A stretch of 64,000 nt of DNA from Colwellia demingiae (GCF_007954275.1 NZ_VOLT01000001.1:248001-312000); one strand, 5' to 3'; numbered from the stretch's first letter, positions 55,411-64,000 are shown. Program-made: numbers and translations. Notes: generated from the letters alone by a model not told the origin.

Positions 55411-55453
55411 ACTTAGCAACATATATATTACGTAAATATATATGTTGCTAAGT
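55411..55453. repeat. Perfect 19-bp inverted repeat between divergent comEC and DUF2062
   Basis: ACTTAGCAACATATATATT and its exact complement AATATATATGTTGCTAAGT surround the 5-base loop ACGTA. It lies 74 bases before the comEC start and 48 bases before the DUF2062 start. Centred in the promoter gap, it could be a protein-binding dyad or a cruciform-prone site; no T-run follows. Confidence 0.8.
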
Positions 55454-55500
55454 AAATTATTTACCACATTAACTTTTAGCTAAGGGACCTATAGAAGTAT

Positions 55501-56010
55501 ATGCCCAAAAAAACCATCAAACGTATGATGCCAGATCATCAAACGATAAAAGAAAACAAATATCTGAAAATTTTTGGCAATTTACTCCACAATGCCAATC
55601 TTTGGCACTTAAATCGTCACTCTGTCGCTAAAGCCTTTGCTGTTGGTTTATTTTTTGCTTTTATTCCAGTGCCATTTCAAATGGTTTTATCGGCTGGTAT
55701 TGCCATTATAGTACATGCAAACCTACCGCTCTCCATTGCATTGGTGTGGATAACAAATCCGTTGACTATGCCTTTTATATTTTATGCCTGTTATTTGGTA
55801 GGTGTCTGGGTATTATCGGTACCTGAGCAAGAGTTTGCCTTTCAAGCAAACTGGCAATGGGTATTAGATAGCTTATCAACCATAGGCCCTGCCTTTTTAG
55901 TTGGCTGCGGTGTTCTTGCTGTTATTGCTTCAATATTAGGTTATTTCATAATACATTCGTTTTGGCGTTACCAAACAATTAAAGCATGGAAAAGTCGTCC
56001 GCACCGTTAA
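55501..56010 (+). CDS. DUF2062 membrane protein
   Basis: 169 residues. Matches DUF2062: WHLNRHSVAKAFAVGLFFAFIPVPFQMVLSAGIAI and ITNPLTMPFIFYACYLVGVW, with three or four membrane segments and basic ends (MPKKTIKRMMP). Function is unknown. It is divergent from comEC across a striking inverted repeat. Confidence 0.9.
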   Translation: MPKKTIKRMMPDHQTIKENKYLKIFGNLLHNANLWHLNRHSVAKAFAVGLFFAFIPVPFQMVLSAGIAIIVHANLPLSIALVWITNPLTMPFIFYACYLVGVWVLSVPEQEFAFQANWQWVLDSLSTIGPAFLVGCGVLAVIASILGYFIIHSFWRYQTIKAWKSRPHR

Positions 56011-56081
56011 GTCTTTCGATGAATTTACCGAACAGCCAAAATAAAGCGTTAATAATAATAAAAAAGACATTAAGAGAAGTA

Positions 56082-57425
56082 TCACAGGGTTAATTCTATG
56101 GTTGCTATGCAACCACTGACACCTAACCTATTTGTTAAACTTATCTTGCCGCCATGTGCTTCAATAATTTGTCGGCATAAGACTAAACCTATGCCTGAGC
56201 CTTTACTTTTTGTGCTATAAAAAGGCACAAACAAGTTCTCTAGATTGCTTACACCTGTGCCGTCATCCACTAATGACAAACTAAATACCTTTCCATTAAC
56301 TTGCCCGCTAATTACAACCTTACCTTCTTCGCCAGCACTTTTTACCGCTTCTACCGCATTTTTAACCAAGTTAATAAGCACTTGTTCAAATTGCACTGCA
56401 TCAATAACTAAAGTGATGTCGTCTATTTTTTGTACTTCAATGCATTCATCCGGGTATAAGGCTACCGTCTTATTAACTAATTCAAGTACCGAACAGGGCT
56501 GTTTTTTTGGCTCAGGTAAACTGGCTATTTGCTTATAACTATTAACAAACTCAGTTAAGCTATTACTGCGTTGTGAAATGATAGATAAGCCTTCAACCAG
56601 ATAGTCTTTATGGTTTTCAAGTTTTTCTTGTCGGGCAAGTAAACGCCTTAAGCTTTGGCTTATTGAAGCGATAGGAGATAAAGAGTTGTTTATTTCATGA
56701 CTAATAACCCGCACTAACGCTTGCCATGCATTTCGCTCTTCACTACGAAGCATAGTGCTAACATCAGTAATAAATACTAACTTTTGTGGTTTGCCATTTT
56801 CGCGATATTCTTCAAGGTGAACATTAAACTTACCTTGCTGATTAGCAAAAGAAAGCGACATTACTTGGCTATTACCACTGTTCATTGCAGCGATTTGACT
56901 AAATTGTGAGAATGATTCAATTAAGTCAAATTCTTGCTGCTCAGCAGGTATTTGCAATAATTTTTTTGCGGCGGGGTTAGTCAAGACCAATTCATTATTC
57001 TCATTTAAAGCGAGAATAGCGACATCAATATGGTTAATTACAGTAGTTAGTAACAATTGACTTTCTGTCGTCTCAATTCTTTGCTTATTAAGGCGTAAAC
57101 TAAGGCTATTTATCGAATCAACTAATTCATTTAATGCTTCATCACCATCACTAATACGGGCTCTCAGACTATAATCGCCTTGTACCATAGCATCGAGTAA
57201 ATTACTTAAACTTCGAAATTGATAAGCTGACTTTTGGTGAAGTTTACTGTGACTATAAACAATCACTAAACCACTAATAAGCACAGTTAATAAAATCAAA
57301 TATAGCGATATATTCGCATATATCATCACCCCAATTAGCAAGAAAAATAGCGGCAAAGAGGTAAATAAAAATAGCTGAGTTAGCTGTACTTCAAATGATT
57401 TCTTATTTTGTTGATTCTGTTTCAT
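56082..57425 (-). CDS. Membrane sensor histidine kinase (NtrY-like)
   Basis: 447 residues. Two adjacent N-terminal helices (LFLFTSLPLFFLLIGVMIY and LILLTVLISGLVIVYS) leave almost no periplasmic loop. A HAMP-like region (LDAMVQGDYSLRARI) and a PAS-like domain (residues 130-220) precede the kinase core: H-box VISHEINNSLSP, then NLVKNAVEAV, DDGTGV and GSGIGLVLCRQIIEAHGG. It should phosphorylate the regulator encoded 68 bases upstream (57494-58891). Lack of a loop suggests a signal from the membrane or the cytoplasm. Confidence 0.9.
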   Translation of the reverse strand: MKQNQQNKKSFEVQLTQLFLFTSLPLFFLLIGVMIYANISLYLILLTVLISGLVIVYSHSKLHQKSAYQFRSLSNLLDAMVQGDYSLRARISDGDEALNELVDSINSLSLRLNKQRIETTESQLLLTTVINHIDVAILALNENNELVLTNPAAKKLLQIPAEQQEFDLIESFSQFSQIAAMNSGNSQVMSLSFANQQGKFNVHLEEYRENGKPQKLVFITDVSTMLRSEERNAWQALVRVISHEINNSLSPIASISQSLRRLLARQEKLENHKDYLVEGLSIISQRSNSLTEFVNSYKQIASLPEPKKQPCSVLELVNKTVALYPDECIEVQKIDDITLVIDAVQFEQVLINLVKNAVEAVKSAGEEGKVVISGQVNGKVFSLSLVDDGTGVSNLENLFVPFYSTKSKGSGIGLVLCRQIIEAHGGKISLTNRLGVSGCIATIELTL

Positions 57426-57493
57426 ATTGTCTTTGTTACACTCGACTACTTTGCCTGCTACTGACTATTTCATTACCTTTTATAGCAGCTGAT

Positions 57494-58891
57494 TTAAATT
57501 TTATCTAATCGTCGATAAAGAGCACTACGGCTTAAGCCCAGTGACTTAGCTGCTTTAAGTACATTACCATCAAAGTGCTTCAATCTTTGATCAATTATGG
57601 TTAATTCTAAATCAGCTAAACTATCTAGGGTCTGCTTTTCTATAAACTCTCCCTGCTTAACATCTACCTTAGCGGTATCAGTTTGCGTAGCATTAACTGA
57701 TAAACCTAAGTCATTTACATTGATAAAAACACCTTGGCATAATATCTGTGCTCGTTCGAGCACATGGTTTAACTCTCTGATATTCCCTGGCCAATCATAA
57801 CTAACTAAGGCATTTTTCGCCTGTTCATCTAAAACCAACTTATTTCTGCCGTACTTATTTGCCCATTGAGTTAAGAAAGCATCAGCAAGCAAAACAATAT
57901 CTTCCTTTCGGTGTCTTAATGCTGGAATTTCAATGGCAATAGTATTAATACGATATAATAAATCTTTACGAAACTCTCCCGCTGCTACCATTTGATTCAA
58001 GTTAGCGTTAGTCGCACAAATTAAACGCACATCGACCGACTGGGTTTTACTCGCACCCACTTTCTCAAATTGCTGATCTTCTAAAACACGTAATAATTTA
58101 GCTTGTTGTGAATAGGGAGTGTTGGCTATCTCATCTAAAAACAAACTGCCACAATCGGCCAATTCAAAACGACCAATGCGTGTCGATTTAGCGTCAGTAA
58201 ACGCCCCTTTTACGTGGCCAAACATCTCACTTTCAAATAAGGTTTCACTCACTGCGCCCATGTTGACCGAAATCTGGTTTGCGTCTTTTCGATTTGACTG
58301 TTGATGGATATAACGGGCAAACATACTTTTGCCAGTACCATTTTCCCCTGTCAGCAAAATACAGGCATCACTTTGTGCTACTTGCTCTATCAAAGCTAAA
58401 GCTTTTTGCATAACAGGTGACTGACTTATGATGTCACCTTTAAATTCACTATCAAGGCGTTGCTGCAATAGTTGGTTTTGTTGAGTGAGCCTTTGCGAGT
58501 TCTTTTCGCTACTCGCTAATTTCAGTTGATTATTGATAATACTGATAAGACGTTCAATATCCCAAGGCTTTTGAACAAAGTCATTTGCACCATTTTGCAT
58601 AGTACTTACTGCTACCTCAACTGTTGCCCAGCCAGTCATAACCACTATAGGTAAGTCGTCTTCAAGTTTTCTAATGTCCGCAATGAGTGTCAGTCCCTCT
58701 TCCCCAGAGGTGGTATCAAGAGAGTAATTTAAGTCCATTAATACCAAATCAAATTGCGTTTTTTTAATCGCAGCTAAAGCTGAGCTTGGTGTTTGACAAA
58801 GGTTCACGCCATAACCTTCCGGTACCAGTAAAATCTTTAAGGCTGACAGTATATCGAGGTCGTCATCGACTAATAGAATGTTTTTATTCAT
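57494..58891 (-). CDS. Sigma-54-dependent NtrC-family response regulator
   Basis: 465 residues. Receiver domain with the acidic pair in LLVDDDLD and the phospho-Asp in LVLMDLNYS, then VVMTGWA and VQKP. The AAA domain has TGENGTGKSMFAR and DEIANTPYSQQAKLLR. A Fis-type helix-turn-helix (GNVLKAAKSLGLSRSALYRRL) ends the protein. The sigma-54 contact loop reads GAFTDA instead of the usual GAFTGA. It follows the efflux permease gene by 117 bases and likely controls the whole cluster via the promoter upstream of the adaptor. Confidence 0.93.
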   Translation of the reverse strand: MNKNILLVDDDLDILSALKILLVPEGYGVNLCQTPSSALAAIKKTQFDLVLMDLNYSLDTTSGEEGLTLIADIRKLEDDLPIVVMTGWATVEVAVSTMQNGANDFVQKPWDIERLISIINNQLKLASSEKNSQRLTQQNQLLQQRLDSEFKGDIISQSPVMQKALALIEQVAQSDACILLTGENGTGKSMFARYIHQQSNRKDANQISVNMGAVSETLFESEMFGHVKGAFTDAKSTRIGRFELADCGSLFLDEIANTPYSQQAKLLRVLEDQQFEKVGASKTQSVDVRLICATNANLNQMVAAGEFRKDLLYRINTIAIEIPALRHRKEDIVLLADAFLTQWANKYGRNKLVLDEQAKNALVSYDWPGNIRELNHVLERAQILCQGVFINVNDLGLSVNATQTDTAKVDVKQGEFIEKQTLDSLADLELTIIDQRLKHFDGNVLKAAKSLGLSRSALYRRLDKI

Positions 58892-59008
58892 CGTTTCTTT
58901 CTTTTAAATTCCATGGTCTTACATAAATAAAAACACTAAAAAAAATATAATTAAGCAGTTAATATATACTATTAGCTGCTTAATTTTCAAAGTAGGTATT
59001 ATCTACCA

Positions 59009-61444
59009 TTATTCATAGTGTAATGCTTGGCTTGGCTCTAACCTTAACGCATTTTTTGTTGGTAAGTAAGTCGCTACCAGCACAGTAGCAACCACTATGC
59101 TCACCATAATAATGACTATTAATACTAGTGACGAATATGAAGTACCAAACATTTGCGCCATAGCAAAGCCCATAAAACCACCGGCTAAAATACCGGGTAT
59201 ACCACCCCAAAGTAATAATTTCACACCAGCAAAGACAAACTCTCTGCTGATTCTTTGCTCATCAGCACCTAACGCACGTTTAATGCCTATTTCCTGCGTT
59301 CGTTGGCTTATCATATTTGCCATAACACCATAAATACCACTTGCTGCTAGCACCACACCTGCGATAGCAAATATTGCCGTTAAGCTACTAATAAAAACTA
59401 CCGGCGCTGTAATTCTATCGTTACTTGCTTGATAAGTTTCAATGCGGTATGAAGCTAGTTCACTATCAATACCTTGTAAAGTCTTACGCAAATGCTGTAC
59501 AGCAAGGCTTCCTTTTGAACTTAATTGCATTGCAATAGTAAGCTGATTTCGTGGTGCTTGAGTTAACGGTCTATAGATTGCAGGCATACTTGCTGCATCA
59601 CCGTCTCTGTTACCTTGAATCGTATGCTCAACTATGCCGACAATAGTCACCCATTCAATGTTGTCTTGCGCTGTCTTCGCTAAACGAAACCTTTTCCCCA
59701 AAGCACCCTGCTCTGGAAAATGGCGCTTGGCAAAGCTTTCTGAAACCAAAGCTGTCGCTTTAGCCAAACCATCATCACTATTGTTAAAATAACGCCCTTG
59801 GCGTAATTCAACGCCCAGCTTTGCCAAAGAGCCTGGCATAGTGGCAATATCATTAGCACTCGGATAACTATTGTTACTATCCTTGCTATATTCTTTACCT
59901 TCTATAATGACTTTCGAGATTGAACTATAGTGCCCTGGTAACGACGTTGCTAACATTACTGCTTCAATTGAAGCACTGTTTTCTAAACGTGATTGCAACG
60001 TTTTGGCAAAGTGTGCCTTTTTAGCATCCGTATCATAATTCGCTGCAGGTAATAAAACACTTGCCACTAAACTATTTTCGGTATCAGCCCCCATATCACT
60101 ATTGGTTTGCTCATAAGCAGATTGCACCATAACGGCAGAAGATATTAATACCGTCATAGAAATAAATATTTCACTAATAACCAGAAAACGATTCAGGCGA
60201 CCTGCCTTCTTCCCTTGTGCGCCTCGAGTACCATCGCGTAGTACGGCATTAAAGTCACCCCCTGTACTTCTCCAAGCAGGCAAAAATCCGGTGACAAAAA
60301 TAGTGCTAATAAGGATGGTTAAAAACAGTGTTACCGTATAAGTATCAATGCCAAAGTCCCACCAAAATGCTAATGGGTCTGCAAAGAAAGTAGCTACAAT
60401 TGGCTCTGTAATCTCCAAGCCCCAGGCCATAACTAAAAAACCTATCATTCCGCCAAGCGTGCAAATTATGGTACTTTCCCATAACATCTGACTAATTAAT
60501 CGTGACCTAGGTGCGCCTAACGCGACTCTAATTGCTGTTTCTTTCCCACGTTCTAATGCGCGCGATAATAATAAATTTCCAACATTTATCGACGCCAACA
60601 GCAAAATTAACAAGGCAACAGTATGCATAGTATAAATGACCGGAGCACCATCAGCGCCACCAACACCCGGAATTGATGTGACATGAGCACTAATACCAGT
60701 ATTTGTTTGTGGGTGTTGATTCTCAATTCGTTTCATAACAACGCTTAGTTCACGATTTACCTCAGCCATAGTCACGCCATCTTCTAAGTGTGCTAAACCA
60801 TGTAAAGTTGTGCTATTTTCTCGGACTAATTGTTTAGGATCAATTTGTAAAGGCAACCATATCTGGGCATTTCGAGGGAACAAATATCCTTGTGGCATCA
60901 CACCTACCACGTTGTGTTTTTCACCATTAATGCGCATGTTTTGTTTGAGTACATCATTTTCGCCACTGAACTGGTTTTGCCAAAGCTCATAACCAATAAC
61001 AACAACCTTTTCAGAGCCAGCTTTTTCATCTTCAGCCCTAAATTCTCGTCCTAAAATAGGCTTTGTTCGAGTCAGTTGAAATATATTCGCTTGTGCCATT
61101 ATCGCCGGAAATCTTATCGCCCCTTCAGTTGCTGAAACAACAACATTAGCGTTGTTATAACCACCGTACTCTTTTAAACCCTTTACGCTACTTTTGATTT
61201 CAGCATAATCTAAGGCATTAATTCTATAAGCATCTTCTTTGCCATTTATAGAGCCACTGACCATGACGAGAGAGGCCCCATCTTGAAAGTTTAAGTCTTT
61301 AAACAAAATAGTGTGAAAAAACGAGAACATATAAACACTCAAACCTATGCCTGTTGCCATTACTAAAGTAGTAAGCGCAGTAAAGCCAGGCTTTTTTGAT
61401 AACAACCTGATCGCATATTTAAAATCTTGCCATATCATAATCAT
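59009..61444 (-). CDS. MacB-like ABC transporter permease with two FtsX units
   Basis: 811 residues. Two copies of the MacB periplasmic-core plus FtsX arrangement: first helix GFTALTTLVMATGIGLSVYMF, first extracytoplasmic domain to about residue 275, and a three-helix FtsX block. A second set follows from FLVISEIFISMTVLIS to the end. No ATPase domain; that is on the gene just upstream. Such permeases move small molecules or peptides mechanically between the periplasm and outside, or extract lipids. It starts 5 bases after the ATPase stop. Confidence 0.9.
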   Translation of the reverse strand: MIMIWQDFKYAIRLLSKKPGFTALTTLVMATGIGLSVYMFSFFHTILFKDLNFQDGASLVMVSGSINGKEDAYRINALDYAEIKSSVKGLKEYGGYNNANVVVSATEGAIRFPAIMAQANIFQLTRTKPILGREFRAEDEKAGSEKVVVIGYELWQNQFSGENDVLKQNMRINGEKHNVVGVMPQGYLFPRNAQIWLPLQIDPKQLVRENSTTLHGLAHLEDGVTMAEVNRELSVVMKRIENQHPQTNTGISAHVTSIPGVGGADGAPVIYTMHTVALLILLLASINVGNLLLSRALERGKETAIRVALGAPRSRLISQMLWESTIICTLGGMIGFLVMAWGLEITEPIVATFFADPLAFWWDFGIDTYTVTLFLTILISTIFVTGFLPAWRSTGGDFNAVLRDGTRGAQGKKAGRLNRFLVISEIFISMTVLISSAVMVQSAYEQTNSDMGADTENSLVASVLLPAANYDTDAKKAHFAKTLQSRLENSASIEAVMLATSLPGHYSSISKVIIEGKEYSKDSNNSYPSANDIATMPGSLAKLGVELRQGRYFNNSDDGLAKATALVSESFAKRHFPEQGALGKRFRLAKTAQDNIEWVTIVGIVEHTIQGNRDGDAASMPAIYRPLTQAPRNQLTIAMQLSSKGSLAVQHLRKTLQGIDSELASYRIETYQASNDRITAPVVFISSLTAIFAIAGVVLAASGIYGVMANMISQRTQEIGIKRALGADEQRISREFVFAGVKLLLWGGIPGILAGGFMGFAMAQMFGTSYSSLVLIVIIMVSIVVATVLVATYLPTKNALRLEPSQALHYE

Positions 61445-61449
61445 TCTCC

Positions 61450-62175
61450 CTAAGCTGCTACAGTGTCACTTGATTTATTTTCTTTGGTTAATGAGTTATC
61501 ACTAATCACCTGTCCATCTAAAATATCAATATTACGAGAAGCTCGCTGCGCTGAGCGAGGATCATGTGTAACCATACATATAGTGGCACCTTCTGCATGT
61601 AATAAGTCTAAAAGCTCCATTACTGCTTCAGCATTTTTCGAATCTAAATTTCCGGTAGGTTCATCAGCAAGAATAATTGAAGGTTTCCCAACGATGGCAC
61701 GTGCTACCGCGATACGTTGCTGTTGGCCACCAGAAAGTTGCGAAGGAAAATGCTTAGATCTGTGTGACATATTCACTTTTTCTAATGCTTCCTTAACCAT
61801 TGCCTTACGCTGGTCTTTGCTTAGATCTTTACGATAAGTAAGTGGCAATTCAACATTCTCTTCAACATCAAGGTCACTGATCAAATTGAAAGATTGAAAT
61901 ATAAAGCCAATTTCCATATTACGAATTCGGGCACGCTCTTTTTTAGATATATTAGAAACATCATGTTCAGCCAATTGGTACAAACCTTCAGTACTAGCAT
62001 CTAATAAGCCTAATAACGAAAGCAAAGTAGATTTTCCACAACCAGAAGGTCCTGAAATTGAGACATACTCACCTTTATTAATAGTTAACGTTATGTCTGC
62101 TAACGCATGGGTTTCTACTTCATCGGTAAAAAATACTTTTTGAATGTTTTCTAATTTAATTAATGTATCACTCAT
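61450..62175 (-). CDS. ABC transporter ATP-binding protein, MacB/LolD type
   Basis: 241 residues. Walker A GPSGCGKSTLLSLLGLLD, Q-loop FIFQSFNLI, signature LSGGQQQRIAVARAI, Walker B SIILADEPTGNLD and switch MVTHDPRSA. The close match to LolD/MacB-type ATPases fits the FtsX permease it overlaps in operon. A Ser/Lys-rich tail (about 15 residues) follows the core. Confidence 0.95.
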   Translation of the reverse strand: MSDTLIKLENIQKVFFTDEVETHALADITLTINKGEYVSISGPSGCGKSTLLSLLGLLDASTEGLYQLAEHDVSNISKKERARIRNMEIGFIFQSFNLISDLDVEENVELPLTYRKDLSKDQRKAMVKEALEKVNMSHRSKHFPSQLSGGQQQRIAVARAIVGKPSIILADEPTGNLDSKNAEAVMELLDLLHAEGATICMVTHDPRSAQRASRNIDILDGQVISDNSLTKENKSSDTVAA

Positions 62176-62206
62176 AATCTGTCCTTATGATCTGTTATTT
62201 ATCATA

Positions 62207-62300
62207 TATACCCGCTCCACTTGAAGATGCTCGTTTCAGGAAGTCTGAGCGATTCATAATCAAGGCACATTTTTTTATTAAGGGTTATTCCCTTAAAAAG
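62207..62300. repeat. Half copy of the palindromic repeat inside the efflux operon
   Basis: TATACCCGCTCCACTTGAAGATG and TCGTTTCAGGA at the left, continuing to an AAGGGTTATTCCCTTA core also seen in the MITE at 17976. The right end is absent. It lies between the adaptor stop (62335) and the ATPase start (62175), so it could attenuate or stabilise the shared transcript. Confidence 0.6.
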
Positions 62301-62334
62301 AAAAGTGTTCGGTAAGTGTTTTTATAGCTTAGTA

Positions 62335-63591
62335 TTAGTTAATTCTAACTTTTTGATATTTTTGCCAACTACTTGAATCTGAAATGATCACTCTGTCTCC
62401 AACAGCTAACCCTTCAATGACTTGTATTTGGTTTATAGAGCCTTTACCTAATTTAACCTGTGTACGCTGTGCTAAGTTGCCATCTTGATTTAACTTGTAA
62501 ATGGTTGTGTTTGATTGTCTTTGCGAAAAGATAGGACGACTCACATACAAGGTATCGGCAATATCGGTGATCATGATTTCACCATCGACACTCAAATCGG
62601 GTCTTGCGTCACTGGGTAATGCTTCTGTGAAGGTTACATCTACTTGTACATTGCCATTAACAACGGCGGGGTCTACGCGAGCAACAATGCCACTTACTGT
62701 GTTATTACGTGTATCAATAGTGACTAGCTGGCCGATACGGACTTCGCCAATTAATAGCTCTGCAACTTGTAATTCGGCAATAAGTGAGTCTTGTTGAGCA
62801 AGTTTAGCTAAATTGCTGCCCATATTTACGCGCTGCCCTGGTTCAACAGAGACATCTTGAACAACACTATCTAGACTGGCATAAATCATCAGGTCTTTAA
62901 CCTGTTGTTCAGCTCGCTCAAGTGTTTTGCGCATTTTATTGATACGTGAATTATGGGCATTGTCTTGAACAACAATATTCTCGGTCATGCTAACCAGCAC
63001 TTCTTCTTGAATTTTCCAGCGTTGATTAAACTGTTGGGTTTCTAACTTAGTTTTTTCATAATCAATTTTTGAAACCGCGCCGGTTTTATTGTTAAATAAC
63101 TCGCGTTGGGCATCGAGCTTTAACTTACTACTCTGATAGTTTAGCTTGGCATCAAGCATGCGTGCTTTTTGAAAAAGTAATCCCGACTTTTGCTCAGCCT
63201 GACTCGCTTTGCTTTCTGCAATAATAGCTTCAAGCTCCCACTTAGTTTCTTCCTGCAATTGTTTTAATCTTGGATTACTAAGCTCAATAATTAGTTCTCC
63301 TTTTTTCACCGATTTCCCTGGTTTTACAACAACACGTTCAACATGGCCATCAACACTTGCTGCTAACCATTTAATTTTATCTGGCACCAGTAAACCAGCA
63401 CCTCGAACTGAAATAGAGAACGGTCCCTGCTTAACTTCGCCATATACCAAGGTATCATTATCAATAACGTAGTCTGCTTGTAGCAAAAAGGCACTATAGT
63501 TTAAGGCTATAGCGAGAATGGCTATGACTAGAGCCAACGGCCACACTCTTTTTAGTAAGGTTTTCTTTTGTTTTTTAACGGCAATATCCAA
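62335..63591 (-). CDS. HlyD-family periplasmic adaptor (membrane fusion protein)
   Basis: 418 residues. An N-terminal helix (VWPLALVIAILAIALNYSAFLL) precedes a barrel and lipoyl half-motif (SVDGHVERVVVKPGKSVKKGELIIELSN). A long coiled coil (about 120-240) and the second half-motif (VVQDVSVEPGQRVNMGSNLAKLA) follow. It links the inner-membrane transporter to an outer-membrane channel, which is not encoded here. The start is a TTG at 63591, chosen because GGAG lies 8 bases before it and no ATG fits. It is the first gene of the cluster, downstream of a sigma-54-like promoter. Confidence 0.92.
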   Translation of the reverse strand: MDIAVKKQKKTLLKRVWPLALVIAILAIALNYSAFLLQADYVIDNDTLVYGEVKQGPFSISVRGAGLLVPDKIKWLAASVDGHVERVVVKPGKSVKKGELIIELSNPRLKQLQEETKWELEAIIAESKASQAEQKSGLLFQKARMLDAKLNYQSSKLKLDAQRELFNNKTGAVSKIDYEKTKLETQQFNQRWKIQEEVLVSMTENIVVQDNAHNSRINKMRKTLERAEQQVKDLMIYASLDSVVQDVSVEPGQRVNMGSNLAKLAQQDSLIAELQVAELLIGEVRIGQLVTIDTRNNTVSGIVARVDPAVVNGNVQVDVTFTEALPSDARPDLSVDGEIMITDIADTLYVSRPIFSQRQSNTTIYKLNQDGNLAQRTQVKLGKGSINQIQVIEGLAVGDRVIISDSSSWQKYQKVRIN

Positions 63592-63628
63592 GGGTAATTC
63601 TCCAACAAATCTTCTTACTAAGACTTAT

Positions 63629-63644
63629 TGCAGTCTCTATACCA
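63629..63644 (-). promoter_or_regulatory. Candidate sigma-54 promoter for the efflux operon
   Basis: On the minus strand it reads TGGTATAGAGACTGCA. The invariant GG and GC are present at the 10-base spacing of sigma-54 promoters, and 8 bases match TGGCACGnnnnTTGCA. Transcription would start about 63617, some 26 bases before the TTG start. The NtrC-type regulator at 57494-58891 in the same cluster supports this. Confidence 0.55.
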
Positions 63645-63710
63645 CAATTAATAACCACTTGATAAATATCACTTAAAGTTACATTTTGAAAGGTTTCATA
63701 CAAACTAATG

Positions 63711-63759
63711 TTCCATGAATGGGAAAATACAGTTTTTTTGCTTTCCCATTCATGGGAAA
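63711..63759. promoter_or_regulatory. Two phased dyads, candidate enhancer sites
   Basis: TTTCCCATTCATGGGAAA at 63742-63759 is an 8-bp perfect dyad around TC. TTCCATGAATGGGAAA at 63711-63726 is a near copy lacking one C. Centres are about 32 bases apart, three helical turns, and about 65-115 bases upstream of the sigma-54-like promoter. The two could also pair with each other as one hairpin of about 14 bp. Likely the binding sites of the cluster's own NtrC-type regulator. Confidence 0.55.
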
Positions 63760-63894
63760 GTTCTTCTTATTAAGGGGAGTTTGTTAATGATAAAGCGGTT
63801 ACGGAGTTTTGAAGGGGAGTCGAAGTAGTCTCCGCCAGCATAGACACTGACGGATAAACTAACAACTTATAAGGAAGAGCAAAAACTATGGGGC

Positions 63895-64000
63895 TTAGTC
63901 TTTAGTTTGATCTTTAGTGATACCAAAATGTTGGTAAGCTCTATCTGTTGCTATTCTGCCACGCGGAGTACGTTGCAAAAAGCCTTGTTGAATTAAAAAA
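63895..64000 (-). CDS. ruvB: Holliday junction DNA helicase RuvB, C-terminal fragment
   Basis: The 3' end only: the stop is at 63897-63895 and the frame runs off the right edge. The 34 visible residues include [20 protein letters not shown] and end [13 protein letters not shown], which matches the winged-helix end of RuvB, the motor for branch migration of Holliday junctions. The tail after HFG is a short, variable extension. Confidence 0.9.
   Translation of the reverse strand, partial: FLIQQGFLQRTPRGRIATDRAYQHFGITKDQTKD

Larger units (their letters stand above)
63592..63894. other. Control region of the efflux operon
   Basis: About 300 bases upstream of the adaptor, with no gene. It holds the sigma-54-like promoter at 63629-63644 and two matching dyads at 63711-63726 and 63742-63759. 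The right half (63790-63890) is the 3' side of ruvB and shows no strong terminator. Confidence 0.6.

Noticed and set aside
1-64000. tRNA, rRNA or riboswitch genes
   Set aside because: I looked for the T-loop, conserved rRNA segments and common riboswitch cores and saw none I could defend. A model-based search could still find small RNAs.

Overview
The window is a low-GC gammaproteobacterial chromosome segment. Its gene content (oleA, UbiTUV, comEC-msbA-lpxK-kdsB, a cysDN-SLC13-cysC cluster, mfd-csiV, rhombosortase) and its protein sequences point to a marine psychrophile of the Alteromonadales, most likely Colwellia. I infer this from recognised families, not from a database search. I saw no rRNA, tRNA, CRISPR array, transposase or integrase.

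Layout. 0-8 kb (minus strand): the 5' end of oleA, a large secreted calcium-binding protein with 19 thrombospondin-type-3 units, a small outer-membrane-like protein, then tapT-ggt. 8.2-9.2 kb: a MITE-like element and a rhombosortase on the plus strand. This is the processing enzyme expected for C-terminal signals like the one ending the large secreted protein. 9.2-16.5 kb: galE and the sulfate-assimilation cluster cysD-cysN-SLC13 transporter-cysC, followed by a DHH phosphoesterase. 16.7-24.1 kb: a ComEA-like protein, a thioredoxin-fold lipoprotein, a second MITE, then mfd, csiV and a DUF1244 gene. 24.1-30.7 kb: an accessory stretch of loosely spaced genes. It holds a Crp/Fnr regulator, an unrecognised 253-aa protein between two direct repeats, two small membrane proteins, a cysteine-rich 121-aa protein, a 47-aa membrane peptide, a PAS-GGDEF protein and a remnant that looks like the 3' end of a group II intron. 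30.7-38.1 kb: rsuA, a very large HD-GYP receptor and a protease III gene broken by an in-frame TGA. 38.7-43 kb: roxA, ubiV and ubiU, with divergent ubiT, for oxygen-independent ubiquinone synthesis; an FNR-like site lies in the divergent region. 43.2-48.3 kb: a giant Ser/Thr kinase-ATPase-GAF-GGDEF sensor broken by an in-frame TAA. 48.5-56 kb: kdsB, a Trm112-like gene, lpxK, msbA and comEC (lipid A and Kdo supply, plus DNA uptake), then a DUF2062 gene. 56-63.6 kb: a self-contained efflux operon (adaptor, ATPase, MacB-like permease) with an NtrC-type regulator and sensor kinase. In front of it are a good sigma-54-like promoter and two phased dyads. The last 106 bases are the 3' end of ruvB.

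Three signals stand out. First, a dispersed palindromic repeat family (TATACCCGTTACCA and relatives) occurs seven times, six of them just after a stop codon. Second, two long genes each carry one in-frame stop with intact homology on both sides. Third, the efflux operon carries what looks like its own enhancer-type control region.
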